Assembly (NCBI RefSeq): GCF_000003605.2
Contig: NW_003137828.1
Span: 441,239 to 505,238, forward strand
DNA from: Saccoglossus kowalevskii
Taxonomy: Eukaryota; Hemichordata; Enteropneusta; Harrimaniidae
DNA length: 64,000 bases
Reading direction: 5' to 3'
The notes beneath the pieces were generated by a model. It saw only the letters and a program-made list of their open reading frames with translations, had not been told where the DNA came from and did not search any database. The first letter of the stretch is position 1; each line of letters opens with the position of its first letter. The position numbers and the translations under genes were made by a program. Positions 35,101 to 48,458 of the stretch are shown one piece after another.

Positions 35101-37050
35101 ATATCATGTACGCGTTTTCTTGTCTTTCTTTGTTGCACGTGGTATTATTATTATATCACGATGACGTATACAGTACGTCACGTGAACTCAAATTACGTGA
35201 CGAAACCGAAAGTCAGCTAATTAAAACACCTTTTTAAATTATCCTTCATATACATATTCATATATATTACATTACCATATCCATTTATCAAAAATTACCG
35301 GAAGCTGTTATGTTCTTGAGTGTGTCCGTATCAGCTGATTAAATATATATATACATATATGGCCACCTCCCGGCAATACTTGTTAATGCAATTTACCATC
35401 GTAAACTATCAATAGCAAGTGACAAGGGCCACTAATTAAATGCGTAGTAGTGATGCGCAGACAGGCCGTTACGAATTTTACATTTTGCACTACTGATTAG
35501 CTAGATAACGTTTGTATTTCAGATATAGCCATGATTTTCGATTTTGTTATTTTTCGACACCTTAATTGCATTTTAGTTTTCGGGAAAGCGAGACTTATTG
35601 TTCTAATTCCGATCGCGGATTAATATAGTGAAGCGAAATAAGAAAACATATCTGATTTTAATGAGCTTGACTTGGAACTATAATCTTGCTACTTGTGTTG
35701 TTCGAAATCAATCCAGACGTCCCGCTAAGTAACCGACCATTAACATTTTATTTAGTAATTATGGTAGTAAATCCCTCCCCGTCGACTTCCGTAACTCATT
35801 GTTATGCTTCTATACAATCATCTTAGCTTCTTGAACTAGATAATACTAACAAAGAACTCGGCAAGCACTATCACCCATGGGCAGACTCAGCTACTCCGTT
35901 GCCATAGCAATGCTGTGATAAACGAACTTCAAACTTACGCGGAGATAGTTATTAATAAAATTGAAAAGTAATATCTAAAGTCGCCAAGATGTCAAAGATG
36001 ATATAGCTGGAAGATAACATGGAGAGCTTTTAATCTTGTTGCTTAGCAAAACGACAGGTGAAATATACTTTTTTTATATATAGCCAGTAGCACCTGTGAT
36101 ATAATCCAAAGAAATTTGATAAACATCTTGTAAGTATAAAAGACGCCCCGTTAAAAGTCGGGAGATGTTTTCACAAAGTTAATCGTAAATTTGTTCGAAT
36201 AAAATGTACACATATTGCGCCCAAGTGAAGTGACACGCTATAGACTTGGGTTGTAAAATATATTAAACAAAAAATCACCTCATATAAATATTCACCATGG
36301 ATTCTGACCCATGAAAAGAAGCAAACTTATTGTCATGGAAATAAATGACAGTCAAGTAAAACTTAAAGCTCATCACCACCAAAGACAGCAACAAATCCTG
36401 AAGGTTTTCAGGATAGTTGCAAAAATTGTAGAATAAAAAACTATGTAATTCAAAATCACTTTTTTTGGGGGATAATATGACGAATTCTTACTACAATAAT
36501 TTAGCTTTTTCTATGAAAAGTGCCACACTCAAAAACAAGAGTTTGGAAAAAAATGATACTGTGCTGTAGAAAAATATTCGTCATAATTGTGTTTGTTTTT
36601 TCTATTTAAAAAAATTGTGTTTCGTTTTAAGTGAGAATCAATGACACACGTCATTGTTTTTTCTGATAGTCTGATAGTGTATTTACATGTAAGCGTGAGT
36701 GGCGCCCTCGTCGGCCGAACGGCACCAGATCCTTGGGCATCGCGGAGGGCGCAACTCACGCGACCTTGTCAGGCTAATAGTGTATTGTATACATAAAACA
36801 CGACATTTAATATTAATGCTGATATTTGAGAATATGTTTGATGACAATTTTGTTTGAAAGTGCATCTTGATATAAGCATTAGGTTACTTATTGCAAAACA
36901 AATTGGCTGCAAACTGTTATCATAAATTAAACCCGTGTTTGGCTGCAATGAACAGCACTCGTGTGATAAACATGAGTTTTTAATTACCCGTACGTATAAT
37001 CGGTCAGGGACGCATGCGCGTTTGAGTTTTTCAGTTTACTGCTACGTTTG
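32140..37050. other. Intergenic stretch
   Basis: About 4.9 kb with no recognisable gene. Frames such as 32814-33107 are Lys/Ile/Tyr-rich products of AT-rich DNA. Near 33180-33290 a degenerate match to TTAA family 2 subterminal sequence is seen (aacaatgtatt followed by cggtgtatacg). A hairpin-forming inverted repeat is at 36693-36761. Confidence 0.4.
36693..36761. repeat. GC-rich inverted repeat (hairpin)
   Basis: GCGTGAGTGGCGCCCTC (36693-36709) and its inverted partner GAGGGCGCAACTCACGC (36745-36761) match at 16 of 17 positions around a 35-base GC-rich loop, in otherwise AT-rich sequence. It could be a solo MITE or a structured RNA; the GCGCCCTC core resembles the 31285 element termini. Confidence 0.6.
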
Positions 37051-37056
37051 CAGAGT

Positions 37057-37062
37057 TTTATT
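37057..37062 (-). terminator. Polyadenylation signal AATAAA (BTB gene)
   Basis: TTTATT on the plus strand reads AATAAA on the minus strand, about 140 bases past the BTB gene stop codon. It is the nearest canonical signal I see. Confidence 0.4.
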
Positions 37063-37201
37063 TATGACATTATATTCATACCGTAATATTTTTTATCAAG
37101 ATGCACTATCGAAAACAATCATTATACATTCTCAAAGTAATCCCTTTTTAAAACATACGCCATGTGCTCCCAAATAAAGGCGGGACCGTGACGTACGCGC
37201 A

Positions 37202-39316
37202 CTATGCTTTTTCTGCTGTCGGTAACTGAAAAAATGCAGCAATTTTACAATCTTCACTCAGCCTCGCCTCGCTTAGGACTCGCCATCTCTGATTCACGAC
37301 ATTGAAGCAAAATATTCGGTTGAAAACTAGGAAGTAGAAGTTCCCGCTAACAAGAACAACCTGAGCGGAGTCCCAGTGATCGGTTATGGTGGTCGTGCCA
37401 GATATCCCAGAGTTCATCAGTTTCGTGCAGTAGCTGTCAGCAATCATTACGAGTTCCTTTGTATCGCGAAAGTCAAAGCGATGTATTGTTAAATAATGCG
37501 AGGCAGGGTTGACGCCGACGACGTACAAGTGTTTGCCGTCAGTCGTAAGTTTCGATTTCAACATATCGTTGATGAACGTCGGTTCACTCACTTCGATCTC
37601 GGACCAACTTTCCGATTCCTCGTCGGTGCACAGAGGGCGTACTTCAACGATGTATCCAATTCCAAATGGCGTCTTATCCAAGGAGGCATAATATAAGATA
37701 AAAACTGTGTCATCGAAAAGGCAGGTTTCTATCGCATCAAACTTGAGTGGTTTAAGGGAGTAATTTGACTGTTTATGAAAAGTAGAGAAGAGTTCTTTCT
37801 TCAGCTCCGACGGGCGACACGCCTTCACAATTCTTATCCTGCCATCCGTGGTTTCTGTAAGTGAAAGTATGGAATTTTCGTAGCCTGAGGGCACCGCTTT
37901 GGCGGGCAATTTGGCCCAAGCAGCAACGTTTATGTTCAGAAGAACGGGCGCTATCCGCCTAGAGAAAAGAAATCGTTTATCGCCAATGATACACACTAAG
38001 TGGTTCTGGGTAACAACTCTGTAGTGCGTTCCAGGTTCTTGCATTTCTTTTGGCAGAACGTGCACCACTCGCAGCATGTCCGACTCGTCGTCATATAGAC
38101 ACAAAATAGCTTTATCGTCTGCTTGCCGCTTATTGGTTACTATAAGTCCCAGCTTTGTCCTGAGTGGAGTCAGCACTTGTCGTTCGTCGTCTCCGCGGGA
38201 AATCGAAACATCTCTCAAAAGCAGATTCGGATCCCGTGGGATGTGCGCATGCGTCGGTGACGTATCTGAATTTTGAGAACCATCAAGCTCTTTGCTGTGT
38301 TTTCGCGGCACCACACTCTCGCGTCGGCGGTAGCGCACGCATTCAAAATCAAAATCCACCCCAAGATATTCCTTTGTATCCAAAAGGTCCTCGAACTCCT
38401 CGTGGTCGGCAGGTTGACGGAAAATCTTCTCACAATAGATGTAATCAAGGACAGTCTCGAAGGCGTAGGCAGTTGGAGGAGCCGCGGTGAATTCAATCAT
38501 TCGGCCACGTTTCAACTGCAGGCGTTCCTTCCATTTTCCGTCTTTCGAGATAATAGCTTTGAAATACCGACTCCTCTGCGTGAGCACAGCGGAGTGCACG
38601 AGATAGTAGTTCGCTTCAACTCGTACGCAGATATCTGGATGTCGATTGGAGTTCCCCCATTTATAAGCTAATATTTTTCCAAAGTTATTTTTTTCGTAGT
38701 TTGCCCACCACGGGTATTTTTCCATTGGCTGGTCGAACAACTCAGGCGTGACGGGAATAGATAAAAAATCTGCCGCGTCGAGCACTTCACTCGCCACCCT
38801 GATTGGTACTTTTAGTTTTCCAGAATACAGATAGTCTAATAAAAGAGTGAACGCCCGTACGCTCACTGGCGTGTTGCTGGATTCTTGGAAATCGTACAAA
38901 TCGCTTCTACCGAGACTTGGACATCCTTGAAAATTTCCATCAGCGAGAATCGCCTTGAAGTAACCGCACTTAACACCTATAATGTCCCTATGAACGTAAA
39001 AATCGGTGTTCCTCAGTCGCACACAAAAGTCTTGGCGAGTGTTTTTAGCGTTGATGTAGAACCGAGCGTTGTACCTGCCGTCATCTTCATCTCCCTCTGT
39101 GGATGCTGTTGAAGGTCGCTTCGTCGGCAACGAAAGCGATTCACTCCGGATAACAGGTTCGCTGGGTGGTGATACAGTTGGAGAGGGCGCTCCGTCCATG
39201 AAAGGCAGCGTAGACGTCTCTAAGTCTTGAGCCGGGGATTTCACCATCGAATGGTTAGCATTGGCATCACTCTCATCTCCCTTCATGGTAGTGCAGTCTA
39301 GGGTTACCGCACTCAT
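37202..39316 (-). CDS. Tandem double-BTB/POZ protein, single coding exon
   Basis: A 704-codon uninterrupted frame, ATG at 39316 to TAG at 37202. Residues 1-80 are Ser/Pro/Asp-rich and likely disordered. A first BTB/POZ domain spans about 90-190: FCVRLRNTDFYVHRDII, then CGYFKAIL and LLLDYLYSGKLKV. A second spans about 227-325: DICVRVEANYYLVHSAVL, then RSRYFKAII and VLDYIYCEKIF. Both keep the V-H-(R/S) helix start, the (Y)-F-K-A-I core and the L-D-Y-(L/I)-Y helix. After a charged linker, residues 370-704 are beta-rich with regularly spaced strands. They may form a propeller as in kelch-like proteins, but I see no clear double-Gly kelch motifs. BTB domains dimerise and often bind Cullin-3, so a ubiquitin-ligase adaptor or scaffold role is an inference. 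The intronless coding region suggests retroposition or a family of single-exon genes. Confidence 0.9.
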   Translation of the reverse strand: MSAVTLDCTTMKGDESDANANHSMVKSPAQDLETSTLPFMDGAPSPTVSPPSEPVIRSESLSLPTKRPSTASTEGDEDDGRYNARFYINAKNTRQDFCVRLRNTDFYVHRDIIGVKCGYFKAILADGNFQGCPSLGRSDLYDFQESSNTPVSVRAFTLLLDYLYSGKLKVPIRVASEVLDAADFLSIPVTPELFDQPMEKYPWWANYEKNNFGKILAYKWGNSNRHPDICVRVEANYYLVHSAVLTQRSRYFKAIISKDGKWKERLQLKRGRMIEFTAAPPTAYAFETVLDYIYCEKIFRQPADHEEFEDLLDTKEYLGVDFDFECVRYRRRESVVPRKHSKELDGSQNSDTSPTHAHIPRDPNLLLRDVSISRGDDERQVLTPLRTKLGLIVTNKRQADDKAILCLYDDESDMLRVVHVLPKEMQEPGTHYRVVTQNHLVCIIGDKRFLFSRRIAPVLLNINVAAWAKLPAKAVPSGYENSILSLTETTDGRIRIVKACRPSELKKELFSTFHKQSNYSLKPLKFDAIETCLFDDTVFILYYASLDKTPFGIGYIVEVRPLCTDEESESWSEIEVSEPTFINDMLKSKLTTDGKHLYVVGVNPASHYLTIHRFDFRDTKELVMIADSYCTKLMNSGISGTTTITDHWDSAQVVLVSGNFYFLVFNRIFCFNVVNQRWRVLSEARLSEDCKIAAFFQLPTAEKA

Positions 39317-42300
39317 TGTGTACTTTTCCCCCTCTGATTGAGTCCTAATGAAATCAAGTGAAAAAAAAGATAGCTCATCAGTCGATCATCGAGAAGAGAA
39401 TAGATTCATTGGACCCAAGAGGACATTGATCAAACTCATGAATCATAAAATATTAGTTCATTTATAAGTGCACGATAAACCTAGCAATGCATCGACATCA
39501 CAGGAACATAGCAGAAGTTCAATTCCAGTGTTTTGCGAAAAAATCCACACAAATACAAGTCAAAAGTGCGAAATGAAACACTTATAATTGTCTTCGTACT
39601 CGTTTTCGAAATTTTATTATGTGAATCAATTAGAAAAGCGTTCACAACGGGATAATTCATTGCCATTTATTTTTAGCAATTAATTAGCATCTGATTGGTA
39701 TTTGCTGTATGGTAATTTTTGTTTTCAATTTCAATATAACCGGGACACAATACATAATGCAGTATGCATGTCAGCAATAAATTCACACTACCTATTAATT
39801 AATACAATGCAGTTTAAAAAAAAAAACATATACTGCATATCTAACATGTATACTTGCAAATATTTATAACAATGAATTACAATTGTCTCGAAGCTTTTAA
39901 ATTAGACGAATGAATTGAAACATCGTAAATTGAATGGACACGCTGCATTTGCGTTTTAATTTGATTTGTCCATCGTATTTGAGAAGACGGCGTCAATAAT
40001 TATTTAGCCATTGTGACATATCCACTTTCAATAAATATGTAATCGTCGTATGATATATTAGAAATTTAAATCGCAAAAAAGGAGAAAATTAAGATTTGTC
40101 GTACAAAAATGACTTGTTGGTGTTTACACGCGTTCTCAACTACAGATGTAGATTCGCTAATGGGGTACGATTGCTGCAGGAGTGGCGCGGGTGTGACTCG
40201 GTATTACTGGTCGAAGTACGTCATCATTTTCTCTCAACATTCGTACAGAGGCTATGTGCTGCATTTCGTGCATAATGTGTCGTTTGCGCCATTTTCTTTT
40301 AAATGAACTTGCGTGTAAATTTATTAGTCTAATTTTATTTTGGTATCTGCCAAACTTGAAAATGATTGATGTCGGTCGTCTAATCAGAAAAAAGCTCCTT
40401 CTTTTTTTTCTTTTCATTCAATAGAAGTTGATAAAAGTACGCGCAAGTGAACGGGCAATCGGAAGCACTGCGCCTTGATATCATAGACGACATCTTTATG
40501 TCGACGGTTTTCCCCGATATCCAATCACATCAAAATCAGTCGTGATATGGAAACGTTAAATCCAAACGAACGATTATGTACAAATTTGACCACGGAGCGT
40601 TGAATATACAACAACAGCATACGAAAACCTTATAGAAATCACAATCCAGGAACATACATCATACCCTATATCTACAGAAAGAATGATGCATGCCGGACTT
40701 CAGGTATTTCCGAAAGAGTTAACACACATTAATCCACAGTATGAATCCTATATCTTACATATATTTAGTCATAATTAGGAAGTCGTGTTTTTAGGATATC
40801 TCGTGTATCCCAACTGTGAGAATAAGAATTCGCTAGCTGCTTATTTACGAGTTACGCTTGATGTCAAGCTGATTAAACACGTGACTGCAGTTCACTCGCT
40901 GTATATTAGACTCCAACACAATGAGTTACAATCATCAGTCCCAAAAGAACGGTAATATAAAAAAGAAAGTGTGATTATTTTGTGAATTTCAGAATTTTGA
41001 CAGCTTCTAACGAGGTTTTATGCGTTTCTAAGCAAAACTTATGGGCCAATATAAGCACAATTTAATGGTTATTTTGAATGAAATTGCACTGAACTATCGG
41101 AATTTCGATGTTTCATATTAATTTCATTTGAGCACTAACTACACAAGACGGATGTGGTTTATTTACATAATCATTACAGACGGCTACAGGGTTACAATTT
41201 AGTTAAACGGAGTTCATATCAGTTGAATCAACCAATGAAGGGAAAGACAAAAACTGGGTGTATTTATAACAGACAGTCAGTTCTTATGAAGCCGTTGACG
41301 CATTCTATGACGAAACTACATAGCAATTTGAATGCAAGAATGTCATCGCACTTACATCAATGAGTTATATGAGCAATTAAGCAGTCATCGTTGTCCAAAT
41401 GATTAATGGCGAATATAAGACATCACTGCATTATAGCGAGCGCAGCGAAAACGATTACCTAATCATTGAACAACATTCATTCTGAAGATGTTTAATCATG
41501 AGTGAGCTGCTTTGCCTCGCATAATTTGTGAAATAACAAACAAAATGGCGGCGCCCATTGACCGGAAGTAGACCATTTTCAAACTCAAACGACAAACGAA
41601 CACACGCTAAAAACGCAAAGGCTCATAGGTATACACAACAAATTATGGTTGTTTTACTCATTTGTGTTGGTGCTCATACTAGTAATATTATGTATTAATG
41701 ATGGAAATTTACAAGCTCAAATCTGGCCGGTAATGTGAGGGCGCTTACACTGATGACAAGTCTGTTGGGATTTCGCGGTCATATGACTTTCGCGTTCACC
41801 CCTGTTTACGCGATTTATATTTATTTTTCAGGAATTGTTCACCGGAATCACAACAGACTGCAAAAGTCTAGTGTAGCCCCTTATTTATTTTGTGGGGAAA
41901 TTTACGAGGTTCACCATTTACGTCAAGGATTCCGTATAAACCATTTAGCCAATTGTGCTTACTTTCTTACAAATTTACCTGCCGCCCCCCAAAAGAACTC
42001 ACACACGCGAAGTATTAGTCCATCAAAATACGCACTGAGCGCGCGTCAACTGGCGAACAAGGGTGGTACATAGGTTTGGATTCGCCATACGGGGGCGCTA
42101 TTCAAACTGCCTTTTTAAATTTTGCGACACGCCAGATTAATGGTCTCCACGGCTGACAAATACATGCGACATTGAGCCATGGCTTAAACATGACCTTAGA
42201 TCAATAGCACCCAGACACTGACAACTAAACGAAGTCTGAACCAATCGATACAGTGACATGGATAGGATTATTTTCCCTGCAATGTACTGGTGCTCTTAAA

Positions 42301-45300
42301 ATCAAGCAAGTGTAAATTGCCATGACAACGAGGCATCACAGTATACCCGTAGAGCAAATCTGAACCCTGTGGGATTGGAAAACAAGATTAGAGATTGATA
42401 CCTCGTTTAAAATTGCTTCATTGCAAGGCTAATTAGCATATTGTTAAACATTCATTGTAGTTACACATATTCCATGTATTCTATGTATCGGTGGGTGGTA
42501 ATCTTAACTGCTTTGTCAGCTTCTGAGAGTTTAGCTCGCATTCAAATTACTGTAATGAGGTTTCCGTTTTCGCAATGTGCAGAAGAACTTGCTACATTGA
42601 CAGACAGTTAAAAAGGAACAGATAAATACATTCGCATCCAAATATGACTTGCATTGACTTTGCGGCTGCGCAGAATACCGTGACACGTGCTACTTTCCCG
42701 TGAAGTGATTGGCCCATTGCGGGTTTGTGTGTTCGTCCGGAGTGCATCATGCGTCAGGTTTAAACAAGTTCGGGTTTAGCTATGTGGTCGAAATAAATGC
42801 GCACTACTCGCTGAATTCATCATGGCTGTGATATTTTTATGAAATGGCATTGATGCCCCGTGCTGTTTCATAGATAGAGGTGAAAATGATGAGTCGGAAC
42901 ATATCTATCCGGCAAACGATGCATTATGATTTGTATGTCTTTTGTATATATGATAATAGTAATAACGAAAACAATAATAGACAATATATGGAATATCATT
43001 AATTTATTCCCATTATAACAGTTTGATTGAATTTCTATGAATTGTTGTAAATTCAAGCTTAAACCCCGGGTCTTCGCTGTCAACTACGTCTTGCAAATAA
43101 ATGATACCTCTATGGTCGCCCACCAATTTCAACTGGATCACGTGGCGTTAATAATAACGTTAATAATAATAAGGTATCAAAATCCAAAAATCGGATGAGA
43201 GCTGAACAGAGTGGCCATTATGAGCCACCAGAGACAACCCATTTCATCATACCATCTGTGGATGTCGCCAAAAAATAAATAATTTAATATGTCTTTGTTT
43301 GTACGCATTAAAACACATACTCTTTCATTTTGATGGATGTCCATAGGTAACCATATAAGAAGTTGAAAATAATAGTCTGGGTATTTCTTCCGGTGTCGCG
43401 AGATGAGATCTCGTATCTATCGTCACGTGACAACACGCGGTTAGCCACATAATAAAGGCCGGGTATGCTTATTGCGTCGTTATACCAGTCGCTGTGTGGA
43501 ACAGAATCACATGTCAATATTGCTAATACGTTTTAAAAATTTCGACATGGTGGCGGAGTACGGTTGGATGACGAGAGCATGGTTGCCATGAGCTCCATGG
43601 TCACACGAGATCTCGCATTAAATTGAAGACGGTTCACAGTCTTGAATATCCCTGACAAAGACTTTATTAATATTTGTCACAAGCATGATGTAACTTGTAA
43701 CAACCGTTGCCAGGGACAGTCATTCGATATAATGGATGTGGATTAGGATTGTCCATACGTCACATGATCATGTGGAATCCGTGCAATACATATTTAACAT
43801 ATTAGCCGGGGCCATCGGTGGGTCATAACGACATCGTACGTAACCCACATTACCATAATAGTTTACCATATGAGGGGAATGCACGTCACAAAGTGTTTTT
43901 TTAGAAGAATAATTTTATCCAGTGCGATGGAACTGTAAAAAGTTAAAAAATGTTTCTGTTCAATTTGTTTGTGCCCGAATAAAGTTGGCATAATTTAGTT
44001 AAATAATAAAAGAGTTGACAAATAAAACATGCATTTTTATATCATTCTACACATAGTAAATGTCCGTTTGATTTAGTGGGCAAAATGTTAGTGACTAACA
44101 GTGCGCTCGAGGATTTTAATTTGCATGTCAAGAGCGATAATGCTAGGTAATACGGGGTTACTGCAATGTATACCGCTGCGCGTTTCCATGTCCTCGTTAT
44201 AACCGTATTAATACACACAATCTCGACCCAAACGTTGGCTGGATAACGTGCGTATCCTGCAAATATCGTGTCATCGTTCTTTATTTAGAATTTGAATTTT
44301 CTAAAGGTAGGACGCTGATTCCAAGGTCGATAAACGGAAATTACGATGTGATATAATTAACAGGTTATGCAACCAGTACGACAGTGGGTACCAGTGATTG
44401 AAATGAGGGAGTGGTGATCGAAATTAATCATTTCTGTTTTTAACGATTAATAAATAAATGGGAAACATTTCTGGATTAATCCGCCTTTTTTTTGTTGGAT
44501 GACTAAATTAAAATTTCACACTGTCTGTGAACCTGGATCTTTGAGATCGTGCCAGGTTTTGATTTCAAAGTCATTATTAATGATATTAATTCCGTTGAAT
44601 AAACAGCACGACATTTAGCAAACACGGGCGGCGTACTGAACTTCCGTGTATGAATTCAGAAGCACGAGATCGACGACTGCCTCGTTTGCCAAGCTGCACT
44701 GATACCAGTATGCCACTAAAACAGCAGTTCCTTCTGTGGGTTTGGTTCCAAGCCACAACGAGCTATAGAATGTCTTTGCCGATTAAAGTCTTTATTTAGA
44801 CTATCAATGACATCTGTACAATCACCTAAAATCCGCATGTCGACGGAACACAAAACAAATCATAAAACCGCTGACAGTTGTTTTTTATCCTAGCAGTGTC
44901 ACAAAGTGTATTTTGTTTTGAATAAAATAACGTTCTACTATGCCTCTTTAAATATGCAGGCAATATGAACGTGCTACGTGTCTGTAGGTCAGACATTCGC
45001 TTATATTGATTAGTGAATAGAAATATTACGCATGACCAAATAATATATATTATACTATTCAAAAAAAAAATTATAATTCATTCGTGAATTTTCGAATATT
45101 TAGAGATTGACTGAATTGGCGGGTTATGGAAGTCTGCCAATGTGGGAATTCACATCGTGTCGATGAATGCTGGGCGACGTGACATTCCAAAACCAATGTA
45201 ATTCCAATTTTTTTTCTCTACAATACCGACAGAAGCTTAAACGTGCTTTTAACCGAGTCACGGCTGTATTATTATATTATATCCCGAATGCACACATATG

Positions 45301-48300
45301 TATTTGCGATCACGCTAACTGGAATATTCATCAGATACGAATACGAAATTGGCCTCGAATTTATGCCATCAAAATAAACGATCACACAGGATATATTTAT
45401 CATAAATTTGAATAATAATACGAAAAAGATCTGAATAATATATATAACGGAACCAAGAGATACAGTGACAGTATTATACGGTAGGCGTGCTAACAACATT
45501 AATATATTTCAACATATTTGTTTTATTTCACCTACACTATATAAAGGTAAATACACTATAATAAACTTAACTTAAAAACAGCGCGCGATTAATGAAATGT
45601 ACATTGTTCCTATCGGTTACAGATATATCACAAGGAAAACGTAAAATGAGGTCATAATTGCGCTTGTTATTGAAGATAACAAGTGAACCAAAAAAAGAAA
45701 AATTATATATATATATATAAACGAGCAAAAAATATATGTACATTGAAACCTATTATTATGTGATTAACAATATTGATAAATGGCGTGTTTGTCGAAAACA
45801 GCACTGGGAATCGCCGTATTTAGTTACAAAATGGTGCACCGCACATGTTTCTCCGCATTTCGAACGTCACACATGGAATAAAATTAACGTTACTGAGGAC
45901 AATAATGCTTGAACGGCGTGCAAAACGTCCATCGATTGTCCGAGCATGATTATCATTACAAACGAACAGTACATATCGTAAGCATGACAGAACACGGCAC
46001 ACGTAATCGCCGCACATAATGGCGAATATGGTCCACCGAGAAAATCAATAAGCGACGGTCATACGATGTAAACACTGGCGCAACAGGCGAGTCATCACGG
46101 GGAATGAAAATGTAAAATTTACAACGATTTTTTTTACACATATATATGGAAAACTGGGGAAAATGTATCTCGAATAAGGCAAATTCAAGAATTATTAGGC
46201 ATATACAACAATTAGACAACCGATAGTCGACAAATAAGTATTTAAAGGTGAGAACATGTTATTGCGCGCAACAACAACATCATCGATAGTAGTCGATGTC
46301 TCCACTCAGACAGACAGCTAAAAAAATGTTAGTGCTCGAGTACCAATATACAGCGCAATCCACGTTCATGCACAGATATAACAGGAAGACATCCTGCTTT
46401 TCATAAAACAAATCACATCAGAAATCGTCAAAATTGCGCGAGTAATCGCCACTGACCTCACATATAATATTCCCAGGTTTGTTTTCCAACCTGATATTCG
46501 TAGGTTTTTAAAATGCCTCCATTACTGTCAGTGCCACGTCATGATGGATCGGCGAATATGAGTAGAGCTGTTGCCTGTTCGCTTGTCACTACCGCACTGA
46601 ATGGATGAGGGTCACGCGTAAACGCAGCCTATTGTGATGCGTCAATTTTAGCGTGCAATTTACACTGCGCGCAGCAAATCATACCCAGACATTCGCTCTA
46701 TGAATTTAGGGCAAATCAAGACCAATATTATGTGTATTTTATATTCTCCCTCGGAATTCGACTCGATGGCCGTGGCTTACTTGACCCGATGCGCTGATAT
46801 ATACTCGTGATGGCACACACATTTATAATGGAACAGATGGTCGGAATGTCCGTATTCATACTCAGTACTCGATCGCCTGTATACAGTATTTCATTTTAAT
46901 TAGTAGGGAAAGTATAGGCGTGCTTTTGCAGACTGGCATTATGTCAATGAATCAACATGATCCATGACTGAATATATGCGATATTCCGAAATGCATCATC
47001 AACCAGCCACATCACTGAGGAACCAGTTTTCGGGATGACTCCGCCAAGTGTACGCGTTACGCAATGACTAAATCGCCATAGTAACAGGCATGTCGCCATT
47101 GATCATAGCTATCGATAATCAGTAGCTGGTATTCACCATATGAGCGGAATATTTCAAGGAGAGGGCACCTTGTATGACGTCACAACATGCCCGGTAAAGC
47201 CTTACCTTTGGGTTCTCTGGTTGCTAATTTTGCAGTTCACTCAATTGTCCCTACATCACACATCAAATATTTGATTCGGCGATATCCGTAACCGCAGTGA
47301 ACTCAGATTAAATCATCAATGTAGCCACGCCCGCCATGCTAGCATTAAATATATATATAGCGAAACCGTCTTTCAGCTGCTACACAGTGATGGGGAGTAA
47401 CATTTAGAACAGCCGACATATATTGGCTGTTCCATCTGTCACGTAAACCCGCATGCCTCTAGAATATCGAATAGACACGATCTGAGTCAGACAACAACAC
47501 AGGCGGGTTTGTTATTCTGAAGTACAAACTCACGAAAAATGCAATTTAAAGCGGGGGAAACAGTATGACGTTAGCCAATCATGACAACGTACGCTGGTAT
47601 ATTTTCAAGTGTTTCTATAATTGACCGAAGACAGAAATGATTAATGTCAATAATGCAATTTATTAATTTTAACAAGACACGTGCTACCCGTGACAGTTTT
47701 AGTCGGCGGTTAATGATACTCTCATCCGATGAAATCTTACTGATGTCATAGCAACTGGCGGAATAAAAGAGACTATGCGTCGGGCGTTACGATCCATGCG
47801 GCCATACCTCATCAGCCATGACAGTTGAACCAATGTCGAGCGAACCGTGACTGACTACTCCGCCCCTATCATCTATACTTTAAAACACAATATAGCGCAT
47901 TGCGCGAGTAACGTTCCTGACTTTATTTATTCGCTAGCAAATGTTATATGATATACGATGGACAACAAACTAGGCTGAAGTTATAAACCCCCAAACAGGT
48001 GTCACCGTATATGTGCATCGTTTTCATTCATATAGCGCAAGTAGCAGTATAATTAATTCAGCCTTCTTCTTGGACACTTTTGTTTTGTTTTGCAACTGAT
48101 TTACACACGATCGTAAATACAACATGAGGTCGACTACGATGAATACAAATATATAATTACGTTTTTACTATTTTTTCCACAAACCTGTACTCGACTGTTT
48201 TTATAATTTCTTATGAAGTGCACACAAACCAGAGCGTTGTGCATTTTGCGTCACTGTACTATTTGACGTCACTATATACACGTGCTTTATGTATGCAAAA

Positions 48301-48458
48301 AAACATTTTTATAGCCAATAACATCCTTCAAATTTGAATGAAAGTTATATAATTATTTGTCAAATGATGACACACACGTTGAAAGGCCCAGCAGTATAGT
48401 GAATGGTTGGCATTAGCCAGTCGTTCGGACAACAGATAAAGTGGCGTGGCTGTTGTTA
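39317..48458. other. Intergenic stretch, no gene recognised
   Basis: About 9.1 kb. On the minus strand just upstream of the BTB start, cattag/gactc and caatcag/agggg are possible 5' UTR acceptors. A fragment near 41590-41625 (aacacacgctaaaaacgcaa) matches the interior of TTAA MITE family 1. From about 46250 to 47900 there are no frames above 60 codons, and CpG dinucleotides look more frequent than in the flanks. This could hold regulatory DNA, but I can point to no specific element. Confidence 0.35.

Noticed and set aside
38076-38671. Plus-strand frames of 66-132 codons within the BTB gene
   Set aside because: Shadows of the 704-codon minus-strand gene.
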